Shown piece after piece: positions 1 to 9,231 of a stretch of DNA of 63,948 bases; position 1 is the stretch's first letter, and the number at the start of each line of letters is the position of its first letter. Under the pieces are notes generated by a model. That model was not told where the DNA came from and searched no databases. It saw only the letters and a program-made list of their open reading frames with translations. The position numbers and the translations under genes were made by a program. Origin of the DNA: Mycobacterium sp. 852013-51886_SCH5428379 (GTDB lineage Bacteria > Actinomycetota > Actinomycetes > Mycobacteriales > Mycobacteriaceae); NCBI RefSeq assembly GCF_001665575.1, contig NZ_LZSU01000005.1, forward strand, positions 1 through 63,948. Reading direction: 5' to 3'.

Positions 1-161
1 CAGCGACCCTACGAGCCAGACACCAGGTGATCAGGAATCCAACCACCGCAATACGCGGCACCCCACCCTGACACTGAGGCGATCCTAAACGCACGGCGGC
101 CCTGTGACGTGCAGGAACGCGCCGGTCCGCACCCTGCGACACACCGTGTCGTCGTCAACTC

Positions 162-190
162 TTGACTAATTCCAGAAAAGGGGGTTTGGT
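162..190 (+). promoter_or_regulatory. Probable furA promoter
   Basis: A TTGACT hexamer at 162-167 resembles a -35 box. About 17 bases downstream, at 185-190, is TTTGGT, a weak -10 candidate. Transcription starting some 7-8 bases after that would begin at or next to the furA ATG at 198, so the transcript would be leaderless or nearly so. Mycobacterial furA genes are known to be expressed from a promoter close to the start codon and to be autoregulated by FurA at an AT-rich site there. The AT-rich stretch at 166-180 fits that, but no operator was proven. Nothing else was recognised in bases 1-161. Confidence 0.5.
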
Positions 191-197
191 GGAATGC

Positions 198-653
198 ATG
201 CCCACGACAGCCGACTACGCCGATCAGCTGCGTGCAGCTGACCTGCGTGTGACGCGGCCCCGGGTCGCGGTGCTCGAGGCTGTGCACGCCCATCCGCACG
301 CCGATACCGACACCATCTTCGGAGCCGTCCGAACCGCACTGCCCGAAGTCTCCCGGCAGGCCGTCTATGACGTCCTGCACGCTCTGACCGGGGCACGCCT
401 CCTGCGCCGCATCCAGCCGTCCGGTTCCGTGGCCCGATACGAATCACGCGTCGGCGACAACCACCACCACGTGGTGTGCCGCGGCTGCGGCGTCATCGCC
501 GACATCGACTGCGCGGTCGGCGAAGCGCCGTGTCTGATCCCGTCCGACCCGAACGGGTCTCTCGAGGGCTTCGTCCTCGACGAGGCCGAGGTCATCTACT
601 GGGGCCTGTGCCCCGACTGTGCGCCGGCCGACGCCACCCCGGCGCACCCTTGA
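198..653 (+). CDS. furA: Ferric uptake regulator family repressor FurA
   Basis: FurA is a metal- and peroxide-responsive DNA-binding repressor that controls itself and katG. The protein is 151 residues, normal for the family. The N-terminal winged helix covers roughly residues 10-80, followed by the metal-binding histidine cluster HHHVVC at about 89-94. Two CxxC pairs (C94/C97 and C138/C141) are likely structural zinc ligands. The start at 198 is chosen because the protein then aligns with mycobacterial FurA from its first residues; an upstream TTG at 162 overlaps the -35 box and is unlikely. It lies 41 bases before katG on the same strand, the conserved furA-katG arrangement. Confidence 0.95.
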   Translation: MPTTADYADQLRAADLRVTRPRVAVLEAVHAHPHADTDTIFGAVRTALPEVSRQAVYDVLHALTGARLLRRIQPSGSVARYESRVGDNHHHVVCRGCGVIADIDCAVGEAPCLIPSDPNGSLEGFVLDEAEVIYWGLCPDCAPADATPAHP

Positions 654-694
654 TTTCAGCTCAGCCCAACCACCTATCCGAAAGGAACGCCGCT

Positions 695-2935
695 GTGTCA
701 TCCGATACATCCGACGCCCGCCCGCCCCACTCCGACGAGAAGACCTCCAGCCACAGCGAGTCCGAGAACCCGGTCATCGAGTCTCCGCACCCCAAGTCGA
801 GTGCGCCGAAGAAGAACCAGGATTGGTGGCCCGAGCAGGTCGACGTGTCGGTTCTGCACAAGCAGAACGAGAAGGGCAACCCGCTCGGCGAGGACTTCAG
901 CTACGCCGACGCCTTCGCCCAGATCGACGTCGAGGCGTTCAAGCGCGACGTCATCGAGGTCATCCAGACTTCGCAGGACTGGTGGCCCGCCGACTACGGC
1001 AACTACGCCGGCCTGTTCATCCGCATGAGCTGGCACGCCGCGGGCACCTACCGCATCTTCGACGGCCGCGGCGGCGCCGGGCAGGGTGCGCAGCGCTTCG
1101 CCCCGCTCAACAGCTGGCCGGACAACGCCAACCTCGACAAGGCCCGCCGGCTGCTGTGGCCCATCAAGCAGAAGTACGGCAACAAGATCTCCTGGGCCGA
1201 CCTGATCGCCTACGCCGGTAACGCCGCGCTCGAGCAGTCGGGGTTCGAGACCGCCGGCTTCGCGTTCGGCCGCGAGGACATCTGGGAGCCCGAGGAGATG
1301 CTGTGGGGCCAGGAGGACACCTGGCTGGGCACCGATCAGCGCTACGGCGGCACCAACGACGACAAGCGTGAACTCGCAGAGCCGTTCGGCGCCACCACCA
1401 TGGGCCTGATCTACGTCAACCCGGAAGGCCCCGAGGGCAAGCCGGATCCGCTGGCCGCCGCGCAGGACATCCGCGAGACGTTCGGCCGGATGGCGATGAA
1501 CGACGAGGAGACCGCCGCGCTGATCGTCGGCGGCCACACCCTGGGCAAGACCCACGGCGCCGCCGACGCGAACGTCGGACCGGAGCCCGAGGGCGCGCCG
1601 ATGGAGCAGCAGGGCCTGGGCTGGAAGTGCCCGTTCGGTACCGGCAACGCCAACGACACCGTCACCAGCGGTCTCGAGGTCATCTGGACCGGCACCAACA
1701 GCGAGTGGAGCAACAAGTTCCTGGAGAACCTGTACGGCAACGAGTGGGAGCTGACCAAGAGCCCCGCCGGTGCCTGGCAGTTCGAGGCCAAGAACGCCGA
1801 GGCCACCACGCCCGACCCGTTCGGCGGCCCGCCGCGCAAGCCCACCATGCTGGTGACCGACGTCGCGCTGCGCGAGGACCCGATCTACGGGAAGATCACG
1901 CGTCGCTGGCTCGATCATCCCGAGGAGATGGACGAGGCCTTCCGCAAGGCCTGGTACAAGCTGATGCACCGCGACATGGGGCCGATCAGCCGCTACCTCG
2001 GCCCGTGGATCGCCGAGCCGCAGCTGTGGCAGGACCCGGTTCCCGCGGTGGAGGGTGAGCTCATCGGTGAGGCGGAGATCGCCGAGCTGAAGAGCAAGCT
2101 GCTCGATTCGGGTCTCTCGCTTCAGCAGCTGATCAAGACGGCCTGGTCGTCGGCGGCCAGCTTCCGCGGCACCGACAAGCGCGGCGGCGCCAACGGGGCG
2201 CGAATCCGTCTCGAGCCGCAGAAGAACTGGGAGGCCAACGAGCCGGCCGAGCTGGCCAAGGTGCTGCCGGTTCTCGAGCAGATCCAGCAGGACTTCAACG
2301 GTTCGGGCAAGAACGTCTCGCTGGCCGACCTGATCGTGCTGGGCGGCACCGCGGCGGTCGAGAAGGCCGCCAAGGACGCCGGTCACGACATCACGGTGCC
2401 CTTCACCCCGGGCCGCACCGACGCCTCGCAGGAGCAGACGGACGTGGAGTCCTTCGAGGTGCTCGAACCGCGGGTCGACGGCTTCCGGAACTACTTCAGC
2501 CCCGAGGAGAAGAACCCGCTGGAGCAGCAGCTGATCGAGAAGGCCTACATGCTCGATCTGACCGCTCCGGAGCTGACCGTCCTGGTCGGTGGCCTGCGCG
2601 TGCTGAACGTCAATCACGGCGGCAGCAAGCACGGCGTGTTCACCGACAAGCCGGGCGTGCTGACCAACGACTTCTTCACCAACCTGCTCGATATGCGCAC
2701 GCAGTGGAAGCCGTCGGAGAACAGCGCCAACGTCTTCGACGGCCGCGACCGCGCGTCCGGTGAGGCCAAGTGGACCGCCACCGCCAACGACCTGGTGTTC
2801 GGGTCGAACTCGGTGCTGCGCGGTATCGCCGAGGTCTACGCCCAGGAAGACAGCAAGGAGAAGTTCGTCAAGGACTTCGCCAAGGCGTGGGCCAAGGTCA
2901 TGGACAACGACCGCTTCGACGTGAAGAAGAAGTAG
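695..2935 (+). CDS. katG: Catalase-peroxidase KatG
   Basis: Bifunctional haem catalase-peroxidase that removes hydrogen peroxide; in mycobacteria this enzyme activates isoniazid. The product is 746 residues with the usual duplicated peroxidase domains. Key residues are present: distal W113-H114, the W113-Y240-M266 covalent adduct set, and proximal haem ligand H281 in [12 protein letters not shown]325 in TSGLEV matches M. tuberculosis S315, the commonest isoniazid-resistance position, and is wild-type here. The GTG start at 695 is supported by an AAAGGA ribosome site seven bases upstream; reading further upstream would run into furA in another frame. It is co-transcribed with furA and therefore expected to be induced by peroxide. 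Confidence 0.97.
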   Translation: MSSDTSDARPPHSDEKTSSHSESENPVIESPHPKSSAPKKNQDWWPEQVDVSVLHKQNEKGNPLGEDFSYADAFAQIDVEAFKRDVIEVIQTSQDWWPADYGNYAGLFIRMSWHAAGTYRIFDGRGGAGQGAQRFAPLNSWPDNANLDKARRLLWPIKQKYGNKISWADLIAYAGNAALEQSGFETAGFAFGREDIWEPEEMLWGQEDTWLGTDQRYGGTNDDKRELAEPFGATTMGLIYVNPEGPEGKPDPLAAAQDIRETFGRMAMNDEETAALIVGGHTLGKTHGAADANVGPEPEGAPMEQQGLGWKCPFGTGNANDTVTSGLEVIWTGTNSEWSNKFLENLYGNEWELTKSPAGAWQFEAKNAEATTPDPFGGPPRKPTMLVTDVALREDPIYGKITRRWLDHPEEMDEAFRKAWYKLMHRDMGPISRYLGPWIAEPQLWQDPVPAVEGELIGEAEIAELKSKLLDSGLSLQQLIKTAWSSAASFRGTDKRGGANGARIRLEPQKNWEANEPAELAKVLPVLEQIQQDFNGSGKNVSLADLIVLGGTAAVEKAAKDAGHDITVPFTPGRTDASQEQTDVESFEVLEPRVDGFRNYFSPEEKNPLEQQLIEKAYMLDLTAPELTVLVGGLRVLNVNHGGSKHGVFTDKPGVLTNDFFTNLLDMRTQWKPSENSANVFDGRDRASGEAKWTATANDLVFGSNSVLRGIAEVYAQEDSKEKFVKDFAKAWAKVMDNDRFDVKKK

Positions 2936-2951
2936 GTCCGACCGATTCCGG

Positions 2952-2996
2952 GACACCCCGCGAGCCGCATGCCGGCTCGCGGGGTGTCTCGTTTCG
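2952..2996 (+). terminator. Strong hairpin after katG
   Basis: A perfect 15-base inverted repeat (arms 2952-2966 and 2974-2988, loop of seven bases) follows katG by 16 bases and is trailed by a short TC/T-rich stretch. This is the expected form of an intrinsic terminator in a high-GC actinobacterium, where long U tracts are usually missing. It would separate furA-katG from the kinase gene at 3004. Confidence 0.75.
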
Positions 2997-3003
2997 AGCT
3001 GAC

Positions 3004-3897
3004 ATGATCGAACTTCCTTCCGGTGTCCAGGCGATGGCGCACCGTGGCCCCGAGTGGCGGCAGTGGGTCGACGGGTTGGCGGCGCGCGTTCAGACGCAGG
3101 TGCGCGAGTGGGGGCTGCAGCTCGACGGCGCCCCGATGCACGGGGCGACTTCGGTTGTCCTGCCCGTACTTTCAGCCCAGGGTCGGCCCGCGGTGCTCAA
3201 ACTGAGCTTTCCGGACGCCGAATCCGACCACGAACATCTGGCGCTGCGCCGGTGGGGCGGACAGGGTGCGGTGCGCTTGCTGAGCGCGGATCCGCACCGG
3301 CGCGCGGTGCTGTTGGAGCGGTTGACCGGCCGTGATCTCACCGCGCTCCCCGACGACGACGCCTGCCGGGTGATCGCCGCGCTCTACCGCCGCATCCACG
3401 TGCCCGCGCTCCCCCAGGTGCGCTCGCTGCGCGCCCTGTTGGAGCGGTGGACCGCCGAGCTGGCGAGCCTGCCGCGCGACGCAGCCGTTCCGCACCGACT
3501 GGTCGAACAGGCCGTCGCGCACAGTCGGGACCTCCTCGGCGACGGGGCCACCACCGGCACGCTCATCCACACCGATCTGCACTATGCGAACGTCCTCGGC
3601 GCCGACCGCGAGCCGTGGCTGGTGATCGATCCGAAACCCCTCGACGGCGACCCGCACTACGAGGTGGCGCCGTTGCTCTGGAACCGCTGGGACGAGTTGG
3701 CCGGGGACGTCAGAAGCGGTGTGCAGCGGCGGTTCTGGACGACGGTCGACGCGGCGGAGTTCGACGAGGACCGGGCCCGGGCCTGGGTCGTCATCCGGAT
3801 GATGCTCAACGCGATGTGGGAGCTGACCGAAACCGCCCGGCCCGATGCGGACTGGCTCACCGTGTGCGTGGCGGTGGCCAAAGCCGTGCAGAATTGA
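3004..3897 (+). CDS. Aminoglycoside/hydroxyurea phosphotransferase family kinase
   Basis: A 297-residue member of the APH/hydroxyurea kinase family (APH_6_hur type), which phosphorylates small hydroxylated antibiotics with ATP in the cytosol. The Brenner-like catalytic motif HTDLHYANVLG is at 189-199 (H189, D191, N196), and the metal-binding D209 lies in VIDPK, followed by the conserved DGDPHYE. The usual nucleotide-binding lysine is probably K66 in VLKLSFP. Start at the ATG at 3004, just after the katG hairpin; no strong ribosome site is visible. It ends six bases before the dehalogenase gene, suggesting a shared transcript. The true substrate is unknown: it may confer resistance or be a housekeeping small-molecule kinase. 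Confidence 0.85.
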   Translation: MIELPSGVQAMAHRGPEWRQWVDGLAARVQTQVREWGLQLDGAPMHGATSVVLPVLSAQGRPAVLKLSFPDAESDHEHLALRRWGGQGAVRLLSADPHRRAVLLERLTGRDLTALPDDDACRVIAALYRRIHVPALPQVRSLRALLERWTAELASLPRDAAVPHRLVEQAVAHSRDLLGDGATTGTLIHTDLHYANVLGADREPWLVIDPKPLDGDPHYEVAPLLWNRWDELAGDVRSGVQRRFWTTVDAAEFDEDRARAWVVIRMMLNAMWELTETARPDADWLTVCVAVAKAVQN

Positions 3898-3903
3898 GGC
3901 GCT

Positions 3904-4875
3904 ATGGATGCCCCAATCGATGTGGTGAGGACGCCCGACCACTGTTTCGTCGGTCTGCCCGACTACGACTTCGCGCCCAACTATCACCTCGTCCAGACGC
4001 GTGGAACGCCGCCGCTGCGAATGCATTTCGTCGATACCGGGCCACGCGACGCGCCGGTGGTCGTGCTGTTGCACGGCCAGCCGACGTGGTCGTATCTGTA
4101 CCGCCACACGATCAGGGTGCTCGTCGAGGCCGGGCTGCGGGTGATCGCCCCCGACCACATCGGATTCGGCCGCTCGGACAAACCCACCGATCCCACCCAG
4201 TACACCTTCGCGCGCCACGTCGCCTGGATGCAGGCACTGGTGGAGGGACTCGAACTGCGGGAGATCACGCTGGTCGCGCAGGACTGGGGTGGGCCGATCG
4301 GGCTCAGCGTGTTGGCGCGGCAACCGGATCGGTTCGCCGGCGTGGTGGTCACCAACACCATCCTGCACACCTGCGATCCCGCTCTCGCCGATCGGCTGAC
4401 CTGGGCGCACCACGGCGTCGGCGACAGCCGTGTCCTGCACGAAGAGACACTGCTCGACTACATCGCGTTCTACCAGCGCTCCCCCGACATCACGCCGAGC
4501 ATGTTCCTCGACGCGGTCGCCGGCCCGCTGCCCGCACCGGTGCTCGCCGCCTACGACGCCCCGTTCCCCGACCGCACCCACAAGGCCGGGCTGCGCCAGC
4601 TCACCGCCCTGGTTCCGCTGACCCGCAACGACCCCGGTGCGGCGATCGGTCGCGCCACCATGGCCGTCCTGGAGGAGTGGGACCGGCCATTCCTCACGGC
4701 ATACTCCGACAGCGATCCGGCCACCCGCGGTTGGGAGCGGGTGTTCCAGGAGCGGGTGCCCGGCGCCCGGGGGCGCGAACATCCGACGATCGCGGGGGCG
4801 GGTCACTTCGTGCAGGAGCAACGTGGCGAGCAGCTCGGAGCGATCGTGGCCGGTTTTGTGCGGGACTTCGCCTGA
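3904..4875 (+). CDS. Haloalkane dehalogenase-like alpha/beta hydrolase (HLD-I type)
   Basis: A 323-residue alpha/beta hydrolase resembling the HLD-I haloalkane dehalogenases (M. tuberculosis Rv2296/DhmA type), which hydrolyse carbon-halogen bonds to alcohols. The nucleophile is Asp127 in VAQDWGG; the adjacent tryptophan is the usual halide-stabilising residue. The oxyanion segment HGQPTWSYLYR and the catalytic histidine in GAGHFVQE near the C terminus are present, as is the family signature IGFGRSDKPT. It follows the kinase gene by six bases and ends two bases before the convergent SGNH gene. Natural substrates of mycobacterial members are poorly known; epoxide hydrolase is less likely because of the Trp after the nucleophile. 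Confidence 0.85.
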   Translation: MDAPIDVVRTPDHCFVGLPDYDFAPNYHLVQTRGTPPLRMHFVDTGPRDAPVVVLLHGQPTWSYLYRHTIRVLVEAGLRVIAPDHIGFGRSDKPTDPTQYTFARHVAWMQALVEGLELREITLVAQDWGGPIGLSVLARQPDRFAGVVVTNTILHTCDPALADRLTWAHHGVGDSRVLHEETLLDYIAFYQRSPDITPSMFLDAVAGPLPAPVLAAYDAPFPDRTHKAGLRQLTALVPLTRNDPGAAIGRATMAVLEEWDRPFLTAYSDSDPATRGWERVFQERVPGARGREHPTIAGAGHFVQEQRGEQLGAIVAGFVRDFA

Positions 4876-4876
4876 T

Positions 4877-5569
4877 TCAGACGTGCCGCAGGAGCCGCGC
4901 CGCGATCAGCGGGGCGATCTTGTCCGCCATGTAGACGTGGCCCTCGTCGGTCGGGTGCACCCCGTCCGCGCCGATGAGGTGCGGTTGGTCCACGAACCAC
5001 CGTTCGGCGATCGGGTCGACGAACTCGGCCTTGGCCAGCTTGGCCTGGTAGGCCAGCGTGTCGCGGATACGCAGGATGGGGGGCGGCGGATCGGCCGTCG
5101 GCCACGCCGGCCCGATGACGAGGAACCGCGCAGCCGGAGCCATTCGGCGGGCCATCTGGAAGAGGCCGTAGACCATGAACGTCAGCGCCGTGGGTTCGAC
5201 CCGCTCGTCGTTGCGGGATCCGAAGAACACCACGAGGTCGTCGTCGCGGTTGATCGCGCGGGCCGCCAGATCCTCGAACACGTTCCCGCGGTTGCCGCGG
5301 GTGGCGTAGCCGGCGCCGCCTTCGGCCGCGACATCGGCGGCCACCGGGACGCCGTTGCGGGCCAACGTCTGCCAGGCCCGGGTGGTCCAGCCGCGGTCGC
5401 CCTCACCGCCCTCGCTGCTGCCGGTGGTGTAGGAGTCGCTGATCACCGCGACGCGACTCACCGAGACCTGCAGGGTGACGGTCTCGTCGGTCCGGGGCCG
5501 CGCGGTGTGCCCACCCACGGCGCCGACCACGAGCGCGATCGACAGCAACAGCGTGCACAGGCGACTCAC
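4877..5569 (-). CDS. Secreted SGNH/GDSL hydrolase
   Basis: A 230-residue secreted SGNH-fold esterase. Block I appears as ISDSYTTG, a glycine block as EGGAGYAT, the Asn block as GSRND, and the catalytic Asp/His pair as DGVHPTDEGH near the C terminus. The GTG start at 5569 is preferred because GGAGG lies five bases upstream and it gives a clean signal peptide (VSRLCTLLLSIALVVGAVGG); upstream ATG codons at 5590 and 5602 lack this. It lies 111 bases downstream of an acyltransferase-3 gene on the same strand. SGNH domains commonly pair with that family in O-acetylation of cell-surface glycans, so a role in acyl transfer or removal at the envelope is inferred. Confidence 0.8.
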   Translation of the reverse strand: MSRLCTLLLSIALVVGAVGGHTARPRTDETVTLQVSVSRVAVISDSYTTGSSEGGEGDRGWTTRAWQTLARNGVPVAADVAAEGGAGYATRGNRGNVFEDLAARAINRDDDLVVFFGSRNDERVEPTALTFMVYGLFQMARRMAPAARFLVIGPAWPTADPPPPILRIRDTLAYQAKLAKAEFVDPIAERWFVDQPHLIGADGVHPTDEGHVYMADKIAPLIAARLLRHV

Positions 5570-5680
5570 TGCTACCTCCACTGTCGACATTGCCGATGGC
5601 ACTGAGACGCCGAATCCGCGATGGCCGAAATCTTAGGGCAGTCTCCGCCAACACATATCGTGACGCGCGTATCGGATGTT

Positions 5681-6928
5681 TCAGCCGACGCGGCCCGCGA
5701 CGGCCTCGACCCGCTCCCCGCGGGCATCGGCCGGGGTATCGGTGCTGGTTCCCGCCAGGACGGCGTTCGCGTGGGTGTCGATCGCGTTGGCCGGGGTGTC
5801 GCGGACGTCGACCATCCGGCGCATCCACAGCCGCGCGGGCTCCTCGACGAGGTGGTACAGCGCGACCGCCGCGAGCAGTGAGCCCGCGAGGAGCCCGCCG
5901 ACCACCAGCTTCGCCGCCGGGCCGGGCGTCAGGGTGATCTCGAACTGCAGGACGGCCCAGTTCCACACCGTGTGCACGATCTCGTGAATCATGTACAGCC
6001 CGAACGAGATGTGCCCGCAGTAGACCATCACGCGGGTCGACAGCAGCTTGGGCAGGCTGCCCGCGCCGATCGCCAGGGTCACCACCAGCGGTACGAACAG
6101 CACGTCGACCAGACCGCTCGCGTCGCGGATCGAGGCCGGCGGATGGGCGTCGAGGTAGTAGATGCCGCCGACGATGGCTGCGGCGATCGCCAGCGACAGC
6201 AGGCCGGCGTGGTTGCGCGCCCGGTCGGTGAGGCGCAGTTTGCGCACCGCCGCACACGCCAGGGCGCCCGCGGTGAACTGCATGACGATGCGTGGCAGCC
6301 AACTCCACGGCGTGTAGAACTCGCCGGTCGCCATCAGCAGCAGGGTCGGCGGGAGCGACGCGGCCACCGCCAGCCAGATCAGCGCCCGCGCCCGCGTCAC
6401 CCGCGCCACCCGGAACACCACCAGCACCAGCGCCCCGAACAGCAGATAGGCCAGCCATTCGGCGCTGATCGACCAGGCCGGGCCGTCCCAGCTGGTGCCG
6501 TCGAAGAACGGCTCGAACCACAGCTGCACCAGCAGGAGCTGCCGCAGGTAGCTGACGGCGGTGAGGTCCTGCGCAGCCTCCGACGGCACGTGCCCGACGT
6601 TGAGCGTGAAGATGATCCACACCGCGGCCAGATGCATGGTCACCAGGTACACCGGCCACACCCGCGCCAGGCGCAGCCACAGGAACCGCAGCGTGGTCCG
6701 CGTCGACCACCGGTGCCCCATCCGGTCCAGGTAGGTCCACGTCAGCACGAAGCCGCTGAGGATGAAGAAAAGGTCGACACCCTGGGCGCCGCAGTCGAGC
6801 ACCGGCGACAGGACGTCGGTGAGATCCGGGGCGGCCTGGTGCAACAGCGGCCGGAAGTGGAACAGCACGACCCAGACGGCGGCGACGATACGCAGACCCG
6901 ACAGGGCCTTGATCTCTCCGCTGCGCAC
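5681..6928 (-). CDS. Acyltransferase 3 family membrane protein (OafA/YrhL-like)
   Basis: A 415-residue integral membrane acyltransferase with about ten predicted helices. The N terminus ALSGLRIVAAVWVVLFHF carries the family's conserved Arg and His after a first helix, and DLFFILSGFVLTWTY is the second signature. The family moves acetyl or succinyl groups from a cytoplasmic donor onto extracytoplasmic glycans, lipids or peptidoglycan. The protein stops after the membrane core and a short tail, with no fused SGNH domain. A separate secreted SGNH hydrolase follows 111 bases downstream on the same strand and may supply the missing periplasmic half. The acceptor cannot be named from sequence. Confidence 0.88.
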   Translation of the reverse strand: MRSGEIKALSGLRIVAAVWVVLFHFRPLLHQAAPDLTDVLSPVLDCGAQGVDLFFILSGFVLTWTYLDRMGHRWSTRTTLRFLWLRLARVWPVYLVTMHLAAVWIIFTLNVGHVPSEAAQDLTAVSYLRQLLLVQLWFEPFFDGTSWDGPAWSISAEWLAYLLFGALVLVVFRVARVTRARALIWLAVAASLPPTLLLMATGEFYTPWSWLPRIVMQFTAGALACAAVRKLRLTDRARNHAGLLSLAIAAAIVGGIYYLDAHPPASIRDASGLVDVLFVPLVVTLAIGAGSLPKLLSTRVMVYCGHISFGLYMIHEIVHTVWNWAVLQFEITLTPGPAAKLVVGGLLAGSLLAAVALYHLVEEPARLWMRRMVDVRDTPANAIDTHANAVLAGTSTDTPADARGERVEAVAGRVG

Positions 6929-7075
6929 AACGCTCTTTTCGTGAGGGAATCTGCTGTGTGAGTTAGGTCCGGTTCCGTAGTGCCGCTTCGACGACGGAGC
7001 GGCGATGGGCAGATTACCAGCGGCGCCCTCATCCGGGCGGTTGCGAAACCCGGGCGCGGGTCCCCGGCAGCGCCG

Positions 7076-7855
7076 TCAGGGCCGCTCGAAGTGCTGGTAG
7101 TCCTTCGGGGTGCGCCAGTCTCCGCCCCAGCGCCAGCCGCGCGAGAGGAAGACCTGAACCGCAGGGTCGCCGGGGTGGAGCATGCCGGGTTCGGTCCGCG
7201 ACCGGTCGACGTACGGACCGGCGTTCGCCGGCTCGATCCGGCCGGCGCGGTCGATGTAGGGGTTGAGCAACGGGTTGAGGTCGATCGCCCGGCCGAAGGC
7301 GTGCTCCGACCAGCTGTCCGATCCGGGGATTCCCCGGCAGTTGAACGCCGAGGTGTTGTTGTCGGCCATCGAGAGTTCGTCCTCGGCGTTCGGATACGCG
7401 TCGACCGTGCGCATCGAGGTGAGCGGATACCGCAGGGCGTAGAGCTCCTCGAGGATGTCGACCACCTCGGCCACCAGATCCTTATGCACCACCAGCGCCC
7501 CCCGGTGGGGGCGGTCGTCGAAGCCGAGATAGGTGCTCTCGACGCGCCGCAGCTCGTCGGGCCCGACGGGACAGCCGGGCCGCCACGTCGCCCCGAGGTC
7601 CGCGGCGGTCACCCAGGTGACCCGGGCGCCGCTGACGGCCGGTTGCGGGGTCTGCGGCGGCGGGACCGGTGCCGGTGTGGTCACCGGCGGGGAGGCTGCC
7701 GGCGACGGCGCGGACGGCGGAGACGGCGGGGCCACGGGCGGAGGGGACGGCTGGGCGCATCCTCCGAGGGTCACGGTTGCCACTGCGGCGGCGACGAGGG
7801 ATGCCGCGCAGCGTCGGATGTGCCCCGGCAGCAGAGGCGGAGAGGACGTCGGCAT
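7076..7855 (-). CDS. Lipoprotein M15-family D-alanyl-D-alanine carboxypeptidase-like peptidase
   Basis: A probable exported lipoprotein of 259 residues. A signal peptide ends in a lipobox (TLGGC), followed by a proline/serine/alanine-rich linker and then an M15C/VanY-like domain. Zinc ligands are the His and Asp of SEHAFGRAIDLNP and the C-terminal His of YQHFE. Enzymes of this fold trim peptide stems of peptidoglycan. The ATG at 7855 is chosen because the signal peptide follows it; the open frame continues up to 7921 but adds a charged stretch that does not suit export. No co-transcribed neighbour is obvious. It could instead be a non-enzymatic cell wall binder, but the metal motif is intact. 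Confidence 0.82.
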   Translation of the reverse strand: MPTSSPPLLPGHIRRCAASLVAAAVATVTLGGCAQPSPPPVAPPSPPSAPSPAASPPVTTPAPVPPPQTPQPAVSGARVTWVTAADLGATWRPGCPVGPDELRRVESTYLGFDDRPHRGALVVHKDLVAEVVDILEELYALRYPLTSMRTVDAYPNAEDELSMADNNTSAFNCRGIPGSDSWSEHAFGRAIDLNPLLNPYIDRAGRIEPANAGPYVDRSRTEPGMLHPGDPAVQVFLSRGWRWGGDWRTPKDYQHFERP

Positions 7856-8007
7856 GGGAACCGGACGCGACCCTACCTGTTTGCGGGCTCGGGCCGCGTA
7901 CGCACGGCCGCGTTGACGCACCCGACAGGGCGGTTGGGTATTGTCAGGAAACGATCACTGAAGCAGAGGTCAGTCGCGGCCGCGGTGAGGATACGAGAAG
8001 GACGTGA

Positions 8008-9231
8008 TTGTCAGTGCTCGCGCCGCATGATTCGGAATTGGGGCAGGTGCCGGTTCCCGGCGTTGCTCCCGGTATGCCGTTGACACCCTTGAGGGTGCTC
8101 CTTGTCGAAGATGACCGCGGTGATGCTTTGCTGGTCGAGGAACTCATCGCCGATGGAGTGGCCGATATCCGGCTGGAGTGGGCCGATTCGATGGCCGCCG
8201 CGGAGCGCGGAATCCGCCAGGCGCGGCCTGATTGCGTGCTGCTCGACCTGAATTTGCCCGACGCCAACGGGACCGAGGCCGTCGATCGCGTGTGCCGGAT
8301 GGACGCCACCCTGCCGATCGTGGTGCTCACCGGCCATATCGACGAACAGTACGGCGTGTCCGCGGTCGCGTCCGGCGCGCAGGACTACCTCATCAAGAGC
8401 CGCGTCGAACCGGAGATGCTGCGCCGGTCCCTGCTGTACGCCATCGAACGCAAACGGTCCGAATTGACCGCGGTCGATCTGCACGCGAGCCAGCTGCGCG
8501 CCCAGGAGAACGCCCGCCTGGAACGGGGTCTGCTGCCGTCACCGCTGCTACTGGACGATCCCGGCGTCGACATCGTGGCCACCTACCGGCCATCCCGGCC
8601 CAACGCGCTGCTCGGTGGCGACTTCTTCGACTTCGTCCAGACGCCGGACCGCACGGTGCACGTCATGGTCGGCGACGTGTCCGGCCACGGACCCGACGAG
8701 GCCGCCCTCGGTGTCGCCCTGCGCATCGGATGGCGTGCATTGACGTTCGCGGGTCTGCGCGGGCACGAGCGGATGCAGCAGCTCGAGCGGATCCTGCGGG
8801 CGGAGCGTCCGGGCAAGCACATCTTCGCCACCGTCCTGAGCCTCGCGTTCTCCCCCCACGACCGCAGCTTCAACGCCGTGCGGGCGGGGCATCCGGGCAT
8901 GCTGTTGCACGGCCCGGGCGGGGTGGACTGGCTGGAGCCGCCCGCCGGACCCGCACTGGGCCTGGGCGGCACGGCCTGGCCGCTCAACGAGCTCGAGCTG
9001 CCGGAGGGGCACGCCGTTCTGCTGCTCACCGACGGTCTCTTCGAAGGGCATTCCGGTGTCGGCAACCAGCGCCTCGGCGAAGAGGGTCTGCTGGCACTCG
9101 CCCGGTCCGTGGCCGGCCTCAGCGGTGCGGACTTCGTCGAAACGCTGATCGGCGAGGCCGAGAAGCGGGCGCAGAGCCACGGCGGACTCACCGACGACAT
9201 CGCCGTGGTGCGCGTGGAGCGCACCACGTGA
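8008..9231 (+). CDS. Receiver-PP2C response regulator (RsbU/SpoIIE-type phosphatase output)
   Basis: A 407-residue response regulator whose output is a PP2C serine phosphatase. The N-terminal receiver domain has acidic residues EDD at 34-36, phospho-acceptor D80 in LLDLNLPD and the conserved Lys in YLIKSR. The C-terminal SpoIIE domain shows GGDFFDF, DVSGHGPDEAA, LLLTDGLFEG and the closing LTDDIAVV. Such proteins dephosphorylate anti-sigma-factor antagonists when the receiver is phosphorylated. The TTG at 8008 has AGAAGGA five bases upstream; GTG at 8014 is an alternative. Its stop overlaps the kinase gene by four bases, so it is likely controlled by that kinase. No antagonist gene is adjacent; one lies 23 kb away at 32115. 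Confidence 0.9.
   Translation: MSVLAPHDSELGQVPVPGVAPGMPLTPLRVLLVEDDRGDALLVEELIADGVADIRLEWADSMAAAERGIRQARPDCVLLDLNLPDANGTEAVDRVCRMDATLPIVVLTGHIDEQYGVSAVASGAQDYLIKSRVEPEMLRRSLLYAIERKRSELTAVDLHASQLRAQENARLERGLLPSPLLLDDPGVDIVATYRPSRPNALLGGDFFDFVQTPDRTVHVMVGDVSGHGPDEAALGVALRIGWRALTFAGLRGHERMQQLERILRAERPGKHIFATVLSLAFSPHDRSFNAVRAGHPGMLLHGPGGVDWLEPPAGPALGLGGTAWPLNELELPEGHAVLLLTDGLFEGHSGVGNQRLGEEGLLALARSVAGLSGADFVETLIGEAEKRAQSHGGLTDDIAVVRVERTT

Noticed and set aside
1..197. Left edge searched for a partial gene, tRNA or small RNA
   Set aside because: No conserved protein fragment, cloverleaf or terminator recognised; only the furA promoter region is supported.
698..2956. Very long minus-strand open frame opposite katG
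   Set aside because: High-GC third-position effect; katG on the plus strand is fully supported and the antisense translation has no recognisable domain.
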